A stretch of 64,000 nt of DNA, taken from Cephalopachus bancanus. Taxonomy: Eukaryota > Chordata > Mammalia > Primates > Tarsiidae. Within the stretch, counting starts at the first letter, position 1, and each line of letters begins with the position of its first letter. Of the stretch, positions 1 to 10,556 are shown one piece after another. The translations under genes were made by a program, and so were the position numbers. Under the pieces are notes generated by a model. That model saw only the letters and a program-made list of their open reading frames with translations, ran no database searches and was not told the DNA's origin. Location of the stretch: positions 2,294,001 to 2,358,000 of the forward strand of contig JAPVLO010000232.1 in the NCBI GenBank assembly GCA_027257055.1. Reading direction: 5' to 3'.

Positions 1-1029
1 CTTTGATTTCCACTCTCATTTTATTATTTTCTTTTTTTTAACTTTAGATTTATTTTCTTCTCTTTCTTCAGTCTTCTCAAGGTGGAAACTTAGATAATTG
101 ACTTTAATTTTTCTTGTATAGATATTGAAAGCTATAAATTCCCATCTAAACATTGTTTAAAGTGCATCTCACAAATTTTGATGTGCTGTGTTTTTATTAC
201 CATTTAGTTCAATACATTTTTTATTTCACTTGTGATCATTTAACTGCCTGTGAATTTTTTTAGATGTACATTGTTTAACATCAACATATTTGGAGATTTT
301 CCAAATATCTCAGTGTTATTGATTTTAAACTTAGTATTGTTATGGTCACATAACATACTTGGTATGTTTAAATTATTTGAAGTGTATTCAGAATATAGTT
401 TATCTATATATTTATTTCATAAACAATTGAAAAGAAGCTTTCTGAAATGTTTGGGTGCTGTGTTCTGTAACTATCACATTGTTTTAAAAATCTACTGTAT
501 CCTTACTGATTTTTTTTTGTGTGTGTACTTATTCTATAAATTACAGAGAGAGTTGTTAAAATCTCTAACTATGGCTGTGGGTTTTTTTCTGTTTCTCCCT
601 TTAGTTCTGTCTTTTTTTGCCTCAAGTATTTTGATGCTCTGTTATTAGGTATATAGCCACTCATGATTATTATCTTGATGAATTTAACCTTTTATCATAA
701 CAAGATATCCCATTTTATCTTCAACAATATTTTGTCTTGAAAACCACTTTCTGTGTTATTGATATAGTCACATTATGTTTAGCATTTGCCTAGTATATTT
801 TTCTTATCCTTTTATTTTTTATCTAGTCTGCATCTTTATGTTTAAAGTGTCTTTCTTATAAATGGCTAAGTGGGTCTTGCTTTTTATGTGGTCTGACAAT
901 CTCCTGTTATAAATTAGAGCAGTTAATTCTACATTTAATATCATTGTTGATAGGATTGGGTTTAGGCTTACCATTTTGATATTTTTCTCTGTCCCATCTG
1001 ACTTCTTTTCTGTATTCCTTTAGATGAAT
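1..1029 (-). mobile_element. Old L1 LINE, ORF2 region, antisense
   Basis: The plus strand reads as the complement of the mammalian L1 ORF2 reverse-transcriptase region. Recognisable landmarks in order are gaggtggaaacttagat-like, cacaaattttgat, atttggagattttcca, tccttactgatttttt and gctctgttattaggt. Many substitutions and indels destroy the reading frame, so this is a dead, old (L1M-type) copy running off the left window edge. It continues after the Alu at 1039-1336. The subfamily cannot be set by eye. Confidence 0.85.
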
Positions 1030-1038
1030 TAAATATTC

Positions 1039-1336
1039 TTTTTTTGAGTCAGTGATCTTACTCTGTCACCCAGGTTTGAGTGCATTGGCTTGCTCATGGC
1101 TCACTGAAGCTTTGACCTCCTAGGCTCCAATGATCCTTCTACCTCAGCCTCTCAAGTAGCTGAGACCACAGGTGCACACCACCATTCCTGGCTAATTTTT
1201 AAAATTTTTTTAGAGAGATGAGGTCTCACTATGTTGCCTAGGCTGGTCTTGAACTTCTGAGCTCCAGCAATCCTCCTGTCTTGTGCCTTAGTCTCCCAAA
1301 GTGCTGCAATTATAGGTTGAACCACTGTACCTGGCC
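1039..1336 (-). mobile_element. Alu SINE, antisense, in L1
   Basis: Full dimeric Alu in reverse orientation: T-run, right-arm core, central linker, and the ctggcc end. It is flanked by the direct repeat taaatattc at 1030-1038 and 1337-1345, which is a target site duplication typical of L1-mediated insertion. It has AluJ-like bases and many private changes, so it is an older copy. It splits the surrounding L1. Confidence 0.93.
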
Positions 1337-1345
1337 TAAATATTC

Positions 1346-1715
1346 AAATACATCATTTTGTCTCCTCTATTAGCTTTTAAACTATGTCCATTTTTGTTAT
1401 AGGAATTTCTCTGTGGATTATTCTGTAAGTCATTTGCTTATCAACACATGTTTTGAAATAATAACTACTTAAGACACTACAACAGTATCAGGGCATTTAC
1501 CTCACTCCCCTCCTCTGTGTCCTTATTGTCATATATTTTTATTGTTACATATGCTGTAAACCCTATGCTTTATTGTTATAATTTTTGTTTTAAACAGTCA
1601 ATGGTTTTTTGAAGAATTAATAATATGCCTATTTGAATTTTTTATAGTTTCTGTCTGCTAAAATTTTCCATTTGTTCATACATTTTGTATATTTTTTCTC
1701 TAGATTGTTTTTAAA
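1346..1715 (-). mobile_element. Old L1 LINE, continuation after Alu
   Basis: Same antisense L1 ORF2 as 1-1029, resumed on the far side of the Alu. The sequence stays T-rich and fits the region normally following the tattcttt stretch in antisense L1. No intact frame remains. Confidence 0.65.
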
Positions 1716-1719
1716 AATT

Positions 1720-2100
1720 TGTATATTTAAAAAAATTTACAAATAGAAATTGTGTGTGTATATATGGTATACAACATGTTTTGAAATATATACACCTTAT
1801 GAAATGGCTGAATCAAGCTAATTAATATATGCATTACCTCACATACTTATTATACATGGTGGTGAGAACACTTAAATCTGTTCTCTTAGCAATTTTCAAG
1901 AACACAATACATTGTTATCAACAGTAGTCACCATGTTGTAAAATAGATCTCTGGAACTTACTTCCTACCTCATAGAAATTTTTTATCCTTCAAACAACAT
2001 CACCTCAATTTTCCCCATCTTTCCCCAACCTCCACCACAGTCCCTGGTATAACCACTGTTCTACTCTCTGTTTCTACACATTTGACTTTTTTAGATTTGA
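1720..2100 (-). mobile_element. L1 3' end, antisense
   Basis: Matches, in antisense, the L1M-type 3' UTR: tgttttgaaatat, atggctgaatcaagctaatt, gcattacctcacatactta, ggtgagaacacttaaat, agcaattttcaag and gtcaccatgttgtaaaatag are all present in the expected order. The adjoining piece at 1-1715 is ORF2 in the same orientation, so this is a second L1 or a rearranged 3' part. Confidence 0.85.
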
Positions 2101-2157
2101 GGTTTCTCTCTTTCTCTTTGCAGCCAACTGCCACCTTGGGTTTTAGATCCTGGTCCT

Positions 2158-2190
2158 GGGTTTCTGCAACTTGGGTTGCAGAAACCCAAG
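2158..2190. repeat. Interlocked short palindromes
   Basis: gggtttctgcaa (2158-2169) is perfectly inverted at 2176-2187 around a 6-nt loop. The loop itself begins a second inverted repeat, cttgggt (2170-2176) against acccaag (2184-2190). The two hairpins share bases and exclude each other. No known family was recognised. Confidence 0.8.
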
Positions 2191-2266
2191 TTCCACCACT
2201 GGGTCCTGCTCTCATCTTAGGAGGATCACCGTGCCACATTTGGTAGAGGCTCTGTGTCTCTTAAGG

Positions 2267-2771
2267 CAGGGCTTCCCAACCCCTGGGTGTGGTCTGTTAG
2301 GAACTGGGGCACACAGCAGGAGGTAAGCTGCAGGTGAGTGAGTGAAGCTTCATCTGTATTTATTTACAGCTGCTCCTATTACTGCCTGAGCTCTGCCTCC
2401 TGTCAGATTAGATTCTCATAGGACCATGTACCCTGTTGTGGACTGAACATGCAAGGGATCTAGGCTGTGCACTCCTTATGAGAATCTAATGCCTGATGAT
2501 CTGAGATGGAGCTCAGGCAGTAATGCTAGCACTGTCTCCCATCACCCCCGGATGGGACCATCTAGTTGCAGGAAAACAAGCTCAGGGCTCCCACTGATTC
2601 TGCATTATGGTGAGTTGTATAATTATTTCATTATATAATTACAATAATAATAATAATAGAAATAAAGTACACAATAAATGTAATGTGCTTGAATCACCCC
2701 CCTCCCTTGTCTGTGGAAAAATTGTCTTCCACAAAACTGGTCCTTGATGCCAGAATGGTTGGGGACCACTG
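2267..2771 (+). mobile_element. MER1-type hAT-Charlie DNA transposon
   Basis: Non-autonomous hAT element of the MER1A/MER1B (Charlie3-related) kind. The 5' end cagggcttcccaacc and 3' end ggttggggaccactg form terminal inverted repeats. It is flanked by 8-bp duplications tcttaagg (2259-2266) and ccttaagg (2772-2779), 7 of 8 matching, as hAT elements make. Internal landmarks include gttaggaactgg, gcacacagcaggagg, agcttcatctgtattt and attgtcttccacaaaactgg. No coding capacity. Confidence 0.9.
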
Positions 2772-2779
2772 CCTTAAGG

Positions 2780-3645
2780 GACTTTTCTTGGCTCCCCTTT
2801 CCTGTATCCAGCCTTTAGCAAGCCACCGTACTGCACCTGGGGAAGGTCCTGTATGCCTCCAGGGTATTCTCTCAGGTTTCCTGCCTGGTTCTTAGCCTTT
2901 GGTCTATCACCCCTTTGCACTTGAGGGAAGCTTTGGCATGGGTGGGCGTAGGCTGGCTCCATGGCTAGGACTTTGGGGGACTCTCATCTGTCACATGAGC
3001 TAACTGTCTGCAATTAAAATGTTGTTCTAAGTCTTACCAACATCTCTTTGCCTGAGTTTATGGCGGGTCCCTTTGCTTTCTGCCACTTCTTCATGGATAG
3101 AAGCAGCCATGGATTTTTCTATCCCAGGAGGAAGTTGTCACATTCTGGGATTTAGTTAATTGATGTTTCTTTGCACTTTCAGCATGCTGATGATTTTAAA
3201 AGCCATAAAAGCTGAATTTTGTGGTTAATCTAGCCAGCTTCCATCACTAAGGCAAGTTCAACGGTCACTTGTGGCTTTCTACATCTGAACTGGAAACAGA
3301 AGCCCAGACATGCTATTTTTAAATTTATAGTAGCTTCAGAGGAAAATCTTGGTATTTGAATGTGTATTTTCATGTCCTGGGAATCAAACATCTCAAATCT
3401 TTGCTAGTTTCAGTGCATCTTTTGTGAATGTATTTTGTCCTATGTTTTAGAGTCTTAACTTTTTTTCTGATCAATATGTATTACTATAGTGCCTGTTTGT
3501 CACACACATGTTTTCTTGTTTGTTTCTATACTTTACACTTTTTGTTGTCAACTTATAGGTTATATTCTTTTTTTAAAGTCCTTGTGTTGTTTCTAAGCCT
3601 ATAATGTTCTTTCTCCTCTAGAGGTTTGGAAAATATTCAGTTCTA
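2780..3645. other. Unassigned non-coding stretch
   Basis: No recognisable gene or repeat family. The left part has moderate GC and the part after 3300 is T-rich and may be very degenerate LINE, but I cannot align it. Open frames here are short and have no domain features. Confidence 0.5.
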
Positions 3646-3649
3646 TTTC

Positions 3650-3860
3650 TCTCTGAGATTCTGATGTTTAAAATGAAAGTACTTAACTCTTCCATTCAAC
3701 TGGAATTTATTTCAGTGCATAACATAAAGTAGAATTCTAGAATTACTGTTTCTTCCAATTGGTAGTTAATTGTCCCAGCAGCATTTCTTGGGCAATCCTT
3801 TTCTTCCTTCATTGAGCTGTAATGAATCGTCCATCTTGGTACATAATCAGGTCCATTTCA
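3650..3860 (-). mobile_element. Degenerate L1 fragment, antisense
   Basis: Resembles antisense old L1 in the stretch around ttcaactggaatttatttc and cccagcagcatttcttgggc, which corresponds to the ccagcaccatttattgaag landmark of L1M ORF2. Divergence is high, so the boundaries are approximate. Confidence 0.5.
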
Positions 3861-4760
3861 GTGCCATCTGTTCTGTTACAGTGATTTGTCTGGTCGCAGG
3901 CAGATATAAATGCATTATTGAAAGTGCAAGGCCAGGGAGCTAACTGTGGACTTGACACACGGTCCTCAAGTCCCAGGAATCCATTTCTCTCTGAAAGCAC
4001 CTAAAGACATTCATGTAACTTTTATCTATTATTTATTTTATTATTGAATGGCTTAATTACTAAATTCTCCCCCCTTCTTAAAGCTCTTTGAGTGCTACGA
4101 CTGTCCTGGACAGTGTCCAACCCTTCCTGAGTCCTCTTCCCTGGAAAGCAGTGGTGCTCAAGAAATTCCCCCATTTCCTGGAAATGGCTTGCTGAAGAGA
4201 GCTCCTTTCCTGTAGCTCAGGCAAGATTTGTGACTGGTCCTTCTTTTACTCATGAACAGACCAGACACAGACTCTGGTCTCCACCTGATTCACTAGACTG
4301 CTTATTCCTACTGATAAATCTGGACAAAATACCCACTAGCTTGTCTCGGCCAAACTCTAGTTAGGCTTCTCTTCTCCCCATGGGCCCCTGCAGTTTGACC
4401 CAGACCAGCTTGAGAGAAACAGCCCAGCTTTCCCAATCCCTTCTGAAAATAGGCTGACTACAAAAAACAACAGCCTTTCACCAACTGTTGGATCATGCCA
4501 CCATAACAGTTCTTATTTATTTTTCCTTATGAAACTGAAGCTCTTTTCTGCCTGATTTCTCAAGGTAAGATCATTCTCCCTGTGACCATGGTCTCCTCCT
4601 TTTGTCGTAATAATCTCTTCATTTCATGTTATCATTTACTACCTGAGGAAAAAAATGTCTACCCACTTTGCACTATGGGTCCAGTGTCCACACAATTCCT
4701 GTAATGCAGTAGGTGACTAATAATGGTGCAGTAAACAAATGGCTCAAGTTAGATTTTTAA
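3861..4760. other. Unassigned non-coding stretch
   Basis: No gene or firm repeat assignment. The end near 4670-4740 has a faint L2-like look (taggtgactaataatgg) but is too short to call. Confidence 0.45.
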
Positions 4761-4764
4761 ATTA

Positions 4765-5202
4765 CAAAATAACATGATTATTGAAAGAAAAAATCAAATA
4801 GTTCAGAATGACGTGAAATAAAATCTCCCTTACTCTAAAGTTCTATCCTTTTAAAGTGGTTGCTATTTATATTTCTTCCATATCCTTTAAGAAATTTTCT
4901 ATGCCTGTGTGAAAAAACTATATGTATTTATATGTGTGTGTGTCACAGATGAATTACTTATACTGATTTCTCAACTTTCTGTTCTTACTTGTCAATCAAT
5001 ATATGTTGGATGTTATTTCCAATATTAGAAATGTAGTTGTTTTCTACATTAGTGTTATTTTGTTCTTTCTAACAACAGCATAGTAGTTCATTGTGTGGAT
5101 GTCCCATAATTTATTTAAATTATTTTGTTCCAGGCTTTTGATATTACAAACAACACTGCTGTAAATATCCTATGGGCATATTTTTTGCTTCTGTATAGGT
5201 AC
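4765..5202 (-). mobile_element. L1M-type LINE, antisense (first part)
   Basis: Antisense old L1, recognised by the agttcattgtgtggatg and cttttgatattacaaacaac landmarks of the L1M 3' region. It is interrupted by the Alu at 5217-5504 and by the mariner element at 5669-6028 and resumes after each, which gives relative ages: L1 first, then Alu and mariner. Confidence 0.8.
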
Positions 5203-5216
5203 AAGGATAAATTCTT

Positions 5217-5504
5217 TTTTTTTTTGAGTTGGAGTCTCACTCTGTGGCTCAGTCTGGAGTACAGTGGCATGCTCCTGGGCCACCACAGCCTCAACCTACG
5301 GGCTCCAGCAATCCTTCTGCCTCAGCCTTCCAAGTAGCTGAAACTAGAGGCGTGCGCTACCATGCCTGGTTAAATTTTGATTTATTGTAGAGATGAGGTC
5401 TCACCAAGTTGCCCGGGTGGGTCTTGAACCCATGGGCTCAGGCATTCCACTCGCCTTGGCCTCCCAAAGTGCTGGGATTACAGGCTGAGCCACCGAGCCC
5501 AGCC
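5217..5504 (-). mobile_element. Alu SINE, antisense, lineage-type
   Basis: Full dimer bounded by a perfect 14-bp target site duplication, aaggataaattctt, at 5203-5216 and 5505-5518. It carries the window's unusual Alu features: gagttggagtctcactctg start, ttgcccgggtgggtcttg in the left arm, and ggattacaggctgagccacc at the 5' end. These differ from human AluS/AluY. Confidence 0.97.
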
Positions 5505-5518
5505 AAGGATAAATTCTT

Positions 5519-5666
5519 ATAGTGGAATTTTAAGAATTTAAAACTTTGATAGAGTATTAAATTGTCCTTTTAAAAGGGTGCGACAATTTACACTTCTGCC
5601 AAAAATGAGTGAGAATAAATTTTTCTTTAAATTCTGGTCATTATTGGATACTACTTTGCCTATATA
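5519..5666 (-). mobile_element. L1M-type LINE, antisense (second part)
   Basis: Continues the L1 split by the Alu: tagtggaattttaagaattt, then cgacaatttacacttctgcc, which correspond to the gaagtggaattgctgggtc and accaatttacactcccacc landmarks of L1M in antisense. Confidence 0.75.
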
Positions 5667-5668
5667 TA

Positions 5669-6028
5669 CTGGGCGGAGCCTGAAAAAATTGAAATTATCT
5701 TTTGGAGGGTGGGCTCCTTGTAGTACAGGTGTCCCCTGTTAGGTAAGTGTTCTAGGAACCCATTGGCATCAGTGTACCAGCCAGTGTTGTTGGGAGAGGC
5801 TGGGTTCAGCTTCAGTGAATTTTTTTGGAGACTCTTTCACCATGTTTGCCCATTTCACAATGCGTGATTTACCCAAACAACCAGTCCACACTGCACTGAA
5901 AAAGCGTCTCAATAGGTGTATTTCATCAAACAGAGAGTACTTTGAACATGACTAAAGTTTAAACATGTAAAAATAAATACCCAATTTTTTATAAATACAT
6001 TTTGGGATTTTTTTTTTTAGTCCTCTCA
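5669..6028 (+). mobile_element. Internally deleted mariner-type element, short copy
   Basis: About 360 bp, homologous at both ends to the longer element at 40014-40585. Shared landmarks on the left are ggagggtgggctccttgtag, gtgttctaggaacccat, cttcagtgaattttttt and tttgcccatttc; on the right, gaaaaagcgtctcaatagg, ttgaacatgactaaagttt and tataaatacatt. The middle, which should encode transposase, is removed by a junction near 5897. TA is present on both sides (5667-5668 and 6029-6030), as expected for Tc1/mariner. It sits inside an old L1. The terminal repeat is much more decayed here than in the long copy. Confidence 0.85.
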
Positions 6029-6030
6029 TA

Positions 6031-6510
6031 GAAGAAAAATTGAATCTGGCTAGCATAGTTTGCATTTCTTTGTGTGAGATTGAACATCTTTTCACATAGC
6101 TATTGGTCAATTTTTATTAGATTTTCTTCTCGTTGATTCTTAAGAGTTATTTTTGTATCAGATAAATTAGATGCCTGTTGTATATGTTGCAAATAATTTA
6201 CCCATTTGTATTTATTTTTCACCATCACATTTTTTTGTCTTTTTATAGAGTCAATTCTATTAATCTTTTTTTGGATAGCTTCTATATTACTTTCAATTCC
6301 GTGTATTGGCAGGACATATTTTACTTAAAGTCAATACTTATAAATATTTAAGTTGTTTTCTATTTTTAAGTTATTTTAGACAACACATGCAGATACACAT
6401 GCATACCATTGTTGATTATTTCCTCTGGGCCAATTCCTAAAATTAAAATTTTGGAGTCAAAATATATGACAAGTTTATACATTTGATAGGAGTGGCCAAA
6501 TTAAGGTCAC
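6031..6510 (-). mobile_element. L1M-type LINE, antisense (third part)
   Basis: Resumes the L1 interrupted by the mariner element: gcatttctttgtgtgagatt, gaacatcttttcacata and ttacccatttgtat match the antisense L1M landmarks atttctcttattatgagtg and gagcatcttttcatatg. From about 6340 the match is weak and may be a second fragment. Confidence 0.7.
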
Positions 6511-7320
6511 AGATTTTTATCCCCATTTGGGTGCACTGATCTGCTGTACCAGTGGAAATGCCTCATGTATCCCAGAAGAGTTGGATGTAGATGAAAAGGC
6601 ATGAGGAACAGGAGCATGGGGCCATGGCAGAAGAGCACTTTAATAGGATTCAACTTAGCATTTTAATCACTTAGCTTTGACACCTCCCAGGGAGAGTTTA
6701 CTGGAGGGGTTTATCTGATATGCCTGAAGTCTTTTGAATGGCGGTGGGGATTTGCTGGAAGCTTGCCTTCTGGTTGGTCTTGTCCACAATGGTGGTGGCT
6801 CTTAGATCAGCCAGCAAGGAGAGACTGTTCTCTTTCCCATTTTCTGCTACATTTGAGCTTATGGTCAGTATGTTTTACATATCCCCTCTACAGTTTCCAA
6901 TAATCTTTGAAAACTAGATTGGAGCAAGGTGCAAATTCTATCTACTTGTGGGTAATGAATTTGGAGTAAATTGGATGTATCTCTTTGAGATATAAATGAA
7001 AGCGAAATTTACAAATCGTGACTGTTGCGTTAGTTCCAGAATAGAACTGATTGAATAATTGCATACTTATAGATGAGCAGGAATCTAGAAGTTCTCTATT
7101 TTTAGAACTGAAATTAGTTGAGATATTTTAGCTAAAGTGATGGAATAGCTGATGTGTCTGCCGAATCCTCTATATAAATTCCGGAAGTGTGTATAGTCTT
7201 ACATCCAGAAACTCCTTTCAAATGACCAATCCTTGGTCTTCACATCAAAGCGTACCCTCCTGCTTCTAGCCACGCCATTCTTCCGGCAGCACTGTGAGGT
7301 CCTTGCAGGAATGTTTGGCA
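6511..7320. other. Unassigned non-coding stretch
   Basis: No gene, RNA or repeat recognised with confidence. Confidence 0.5.
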
Positions 7321-7329
7321 TAGGTTGAT

Positions 7330-7402
7330 CACTGTGTACTTAGTGTACAGCATGTGCACTCTCTTTCCGTAGGTGCTATATAAACATTTGTTGAATCACA
7401 CG
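7330..7402 (+). mobile_element. L2-type LINE 3' end
   Basis: taggtgctatataaacattt followed by gttgaatca is the conserved 3' terminus shared by L2 and MIR (gtaggtgctcaataaatgtttgttgaat). Only the last ~70 bp are clear. Confidence 0.6.
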
Positions 7403-7574
7403 GTGCAGCCACATGTGACTTCCTCTGGAAGTCTTACCACTGCTGGTTGCTCAGAGCAGGATGCTTTGATAGAATCTGACATCGTAGAATTTTATGACCA
7501 TTAACAATCATTTTATAGTAATTTATTGTAGGGTGGTGATTCCGAGATCATGGACTTGTATATAAAACTATTTG

Positions 7575-7735
7575 CTATAAGGATAAAAACTTGAGTTGGG
7601 GACTCCTTAGTTTCTGCGATTTTTAGGCAAGTTCCTTAACCTCTCTGGTCCTCATCTATAAAATGAGGATGACAATGATTCCTACCTCACATGACTGTTG
7701 CTCTCATATATCAGAAAGTGCTTTAAGAATTGTTA
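7575..7735 (+). mobile_element. MIR SINE, sense
   Basis: The MIR core is visible in order: aggcaagttccttaacctct, ggtcctcatctataaaatga and ttcctacctcacatgactgt. This is an ancient mammalian tRNA-derived SINE, diverged but unambiguous. Confidence 0.85.
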
Positions 7736-7873
7736 AAAACATCATTCAAATATGACCCACTGGGGCCAAAGTTTTGTGACCTGTGTTCATTCACTTTAGA
7801 CAGGTGTTATGGGGTAAGGTCAGCTTTTTGTTTTGTTTTGTTTAAGTTAAAGAATGTTTCTTCCCTCTCTCTC

Positions 7874-8154
7874 TTTTTGGAGACAAGGTCTCACTCACCC
7901 AAGCTGGAGTGTGGTGGCATGATCCCAGCTCACAGCCCCGACCTCCCGGGCTTAAGTGATCCTTCCACCTCAGCTCCCTGGGCAGCTGGGGCTACAGGTG
8001 TGCTCAACCATACCTGGTATCTTTTTGTATTTTTTGTAGAGAAGAGGTCTCACTCTGTTGCCCAGGTTGTCCTCGAACTCCTGGGCTCAAGTGCTCCTCC
8101 TACCTTGGCCTTCCAAAGTGCTGGGATTACAGGTGTGAGCCACAGCGCCCGGCC
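7874..8154 (-). mobile_element. Alu SINE, AluJ-like, antisense
   Basis: Full dimer from a short T-run to gcgcccggcc. It has AluJ features (ggctcaagtgctcctcctac, ttgtagagaagagg) and the normal gattacaggtgtgagcc, so it predates the lineage-type copies in this window. The target duplication is not clean. A 146-aa open frame at 7730-8170 crosses a MIR end and this Alu and is an Alu artefact. Confidence 0.92.
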
Positions 8155-8721
8155 AAGAATTCCTTTTTAAAAAGTCTACTAAAGTCTAAAAATTAACTTT
8201 CACATCATCTGGATTATTATTTTCCTGGTCAGTAGCAAAGTAAAATTGAGTACAGATAGCCGTATCTCGCTCTCCATTTGTCTCTTAACCATTAAAAAGG
8301 ATCTGGTTTCTACTTCCAGTTTGCTCCAGTTCTTTTAAGACAACCAGAGGGGAGAAACACAGAAGTTCCCGTTCCACAGGGATCCTCAGGGCTGCTCCCA
8401 GACCTGTCAGAGCCTGTGGTGTCAATAAGTCACAGAGACCTGTGGAAGGGTGGCTGAGTAACACACTCTCTGTAGTCTTTGAGCTCCATGCTTCTGTGAC
8501 CAGGTGAATTCAATAGTCTATGCACTCAGAGCTCGGAGCTCATAAACCAGACAGGGGCACATGGGTGCAGGGAGGGGTGAGAAAAGGACCCACAGTGATA
8601 GAGCCAGGAGAGTGCTGAGGGAATCTCTTCTACCCACCCACACATTTAACATATATTTATTTGTTGCAGGCACTGGGCATGCAACTGAGAAGAAAATACA
8701 CAGATGTCTCTGCTCATCTGT
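8155..8721. other. Unassigned non-coding stretch
   Basis: Single-copy looking sequence between two Alus. No repeat family or gene signal recognised. Confidence 0.5.
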
Positions 8722-8732
8722 AACCTACCTTT

Positions 8733-9030
8733 CTTTCTTTCTTTTCAGTCGGGATCTTACTTTGTCGCCCAGGCTGGAGGGCAATGGTATGATCACAGCT
8801 CACAGCAGCCTCGACCTCCTGGGCTCAGGCGAGCCTACCTCCTCAGCTTCCTGAGTAGCTGGGAGTCTAGGTACGCGCCACCGTGCCTGGCTTATTTTTT
8901 TTATTTTTTGTAGAAATGAGGTCTCACCATGTTGTCCAGGCCAGTCTCGAACTCCTGGGTTCAAGCAAAACTCTGCGTTGGCCTCCCAAAGTGCTGGTAT
9001 TATAGGTGTGAGCGACTGCACCTTGCCTGG
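8733..9030 (-). mobile_element. Alu SINE, AluJ-like, antisense
   Basis: Dimer starting with a CTTT-rich tail and ending near ccttgcctgg. Flanks aacctaccttt (8722-8732) and aacttacctttt (9031-9042) are a slightly diverged target site duplication. Normal caggctggagggcaatgg and ggtgtgagcgactgc motifs mark it as an older Alu. Confidence 0.92.
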
Positions 9031-9219
9031 AACTTACCTTTTCATGTGGGAGGATAGAAGATGTTGAAACGGGGCCAGGCTGGGTGTTTGGGGAAGGCCC
9101 CTGCTCACTTATTGCTATACGAAAAACTGAAGAGGTCACAGGGCCAGCCGGGATGGGAGCTAGCTGGAAGATAATGGAGAGGAAATCTTAAAGAGAAGAT
9201 ACATAGAACTAACTAGATC

Positions 9220-9441
9220 TACATTTTAAGTCTCATATGAAAACTGCCATTAAAAAATAAAAGCTGGAAAACCTAGATACATTTTTGCAAAATAGAAGAC
9301 AAAAAGTTAATATATTTAATGCAGAGAGAGTTCTCACAAATCAGTAAGGATTTCTACCCTCCAGTAGAAAAGTGGGCAAATACCTTAGTGGGCATCTCAC
9401 AAAAAAAGAAATTCAAGTGAAAAACAAGTATTTTTGTAATA
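9220..9441 (+). mobile_element. L1M/HAL1-type LINE, sense
   Basis: Sense old L1: tcacaaatcagtaaggattt, gtagaaaagtgggcaaatac and aaaaagaaattcaagtg correspond to the L1M line acccaatagaaaaatgggcaaa ... gaaattcaaatggcc. It is cut by the TIR element at 9444. Confidence 0.65.
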
Positions 9442-9443
9442 TA

Positions 9444-9653
9444 GAGGGTAGCCAAAAAATGTATACATATTTTAAGAAAGGAAAAAAAATTATAATACTC
9501 AATATATACCAATAACAAGGGATGAATACAAGGCATGTTTGACTTCTGCAATTACAAGAGATGCTCAAAGTGGTTACCATCAGTATCCAGACACTTCTTG
9601 TAATGGCATACATCTCTTAAAATGTGTATATATTTGTTTTGGTATCCACGCTG
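9444..9653. mobile_element. Short TIR element, Tc1/mariner-like
   Basis: 210 bp with imperfect terminal inverted repeats of about 35 bp. The left end reads gagggtagccaaaaaatgta then tacatattttaag. The complement of the right end reads cagcgtggataccaaaacaa then atatatacacattttaag. TA lies immediately outside both ends (9442-9443 and 9654-9655). It has no transposase of its own, so it is a MITE-like non-autonomous element. Its family is unknown to me, and its ends differ from the mariners elsewhere in the window. Confidence 0.75.
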
Positions 9654-9655
9654 TA

Positions 9656-10055
9656 TAGTTTTTCACCTCAACATCAATCAAAGAAACCCAAGAAAAAATT
9701 TTAAAATCACTTTTTATTTTCCATGTTGGAGTGATTTCCGTTTTTTTCTCCCGGTGTGGCTCCCCCTTCCTGCCTCTGCTTGTGGGGATTTGCCCTCTGC
9801 TGGCCCCTCTTGACTTTGATCACCCAGCTCCTGAGCAGTATGCACAGCGTGGCTCGCAGACCCTGTGTGTGACCCGTCTCTGTTCTGGGACTCTGCTCTG
9901 AGCTTATGTGACCGTTCTCACACCCGGTCTTTCTCGGAGAATTCCTCCAGTGCTGCTTTGGTCAGAGCTGAGTTGGGCAAATTCTGCTGCTGAAGGCCAA
10001 TCTTTAGGAATGGAGCACATCCCAAACAATTCAGCAGCGAAACTTGGGGAGTGTG
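9656..10055. other. Unassigned non-coding stretch
   Basis: T-rich, then a GC-rich block (9720-9900). It lies between two sense-oriented L1 pieces and could be L1-linked sequence or an LTR, but nothing diagnostic is visible. Confidence 0.45.
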
Positions 10056-10057
10056 TT

Positions 10058-10440
10058 CCCACTTGTATCTGAGAGCTAAAAGTTGTTTTTGAGCTCATGG
10101 AAGTAGACAGTGGAATTGTGGGTATTTAAGACTGGGAAGAGGGGAGGGGATGATGGAGAGAGGTTGGTTGATGAATGCAAAATCATAGCGAGAGAGGAGG
10201 AGTGAGTTCTGGTGTCCCGCACAACTGGAGAGAATGGAGCTCTGTGTTGTGTATTTTTACAAAGCTAGAGGGAAGGATTTTGAATGTTCACAACAGAGAG
10301 AAATGGTATGTGTTGGAGGTGAGGGGTGTGCTTATTACCCTGACCTGATCATTATACGTTGTACACATTTGTCCAAGTATTACTCCGTACCCCATCATTG
10401 TGTACAATTATTACATGTTAATTAGAAATAAAAGAAAACA
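10058..10440 (+). mobile_element. L1 3' UTR, sense
   Basis: Sense 3' end of an L1: gagagctaaaagttg, gagctcatggaagtagacag, gagttctggtgtcc, gaaatggtatgtgttggagg, gatcattatacgttgtacac and gtacaattattacatgttaa, ending in an A-rich tail with aaataaaag. These are in the same order as L1MA/L1PB-age 3' UTRs. Confidence 0.9.
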
Positions 10441-10556
10441 ATTTAAAAAGATAGATTAAAGATAATTATGGGGCAGCTAGTTGGTCAACCATAGTGAAAC
10501 CTTAAAGAAATATAGGAAACTATACAATGATATGAGGAATTTCCATAATGTAATAT

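Noticed and set aside
250..648. 132-aa hydrophobic open frame resembling a membrane protein
   Set aside because: It is the T-rich antisense strand of L1 ORF2; T-rich codons give Phe/Leu-rich peptides by default.
7730..8170. 146-aa open frame on the plus strand
   Set aside because: It crosses a MIR end and an antisense Alu; the protein is the usual Alu-antisense translation.
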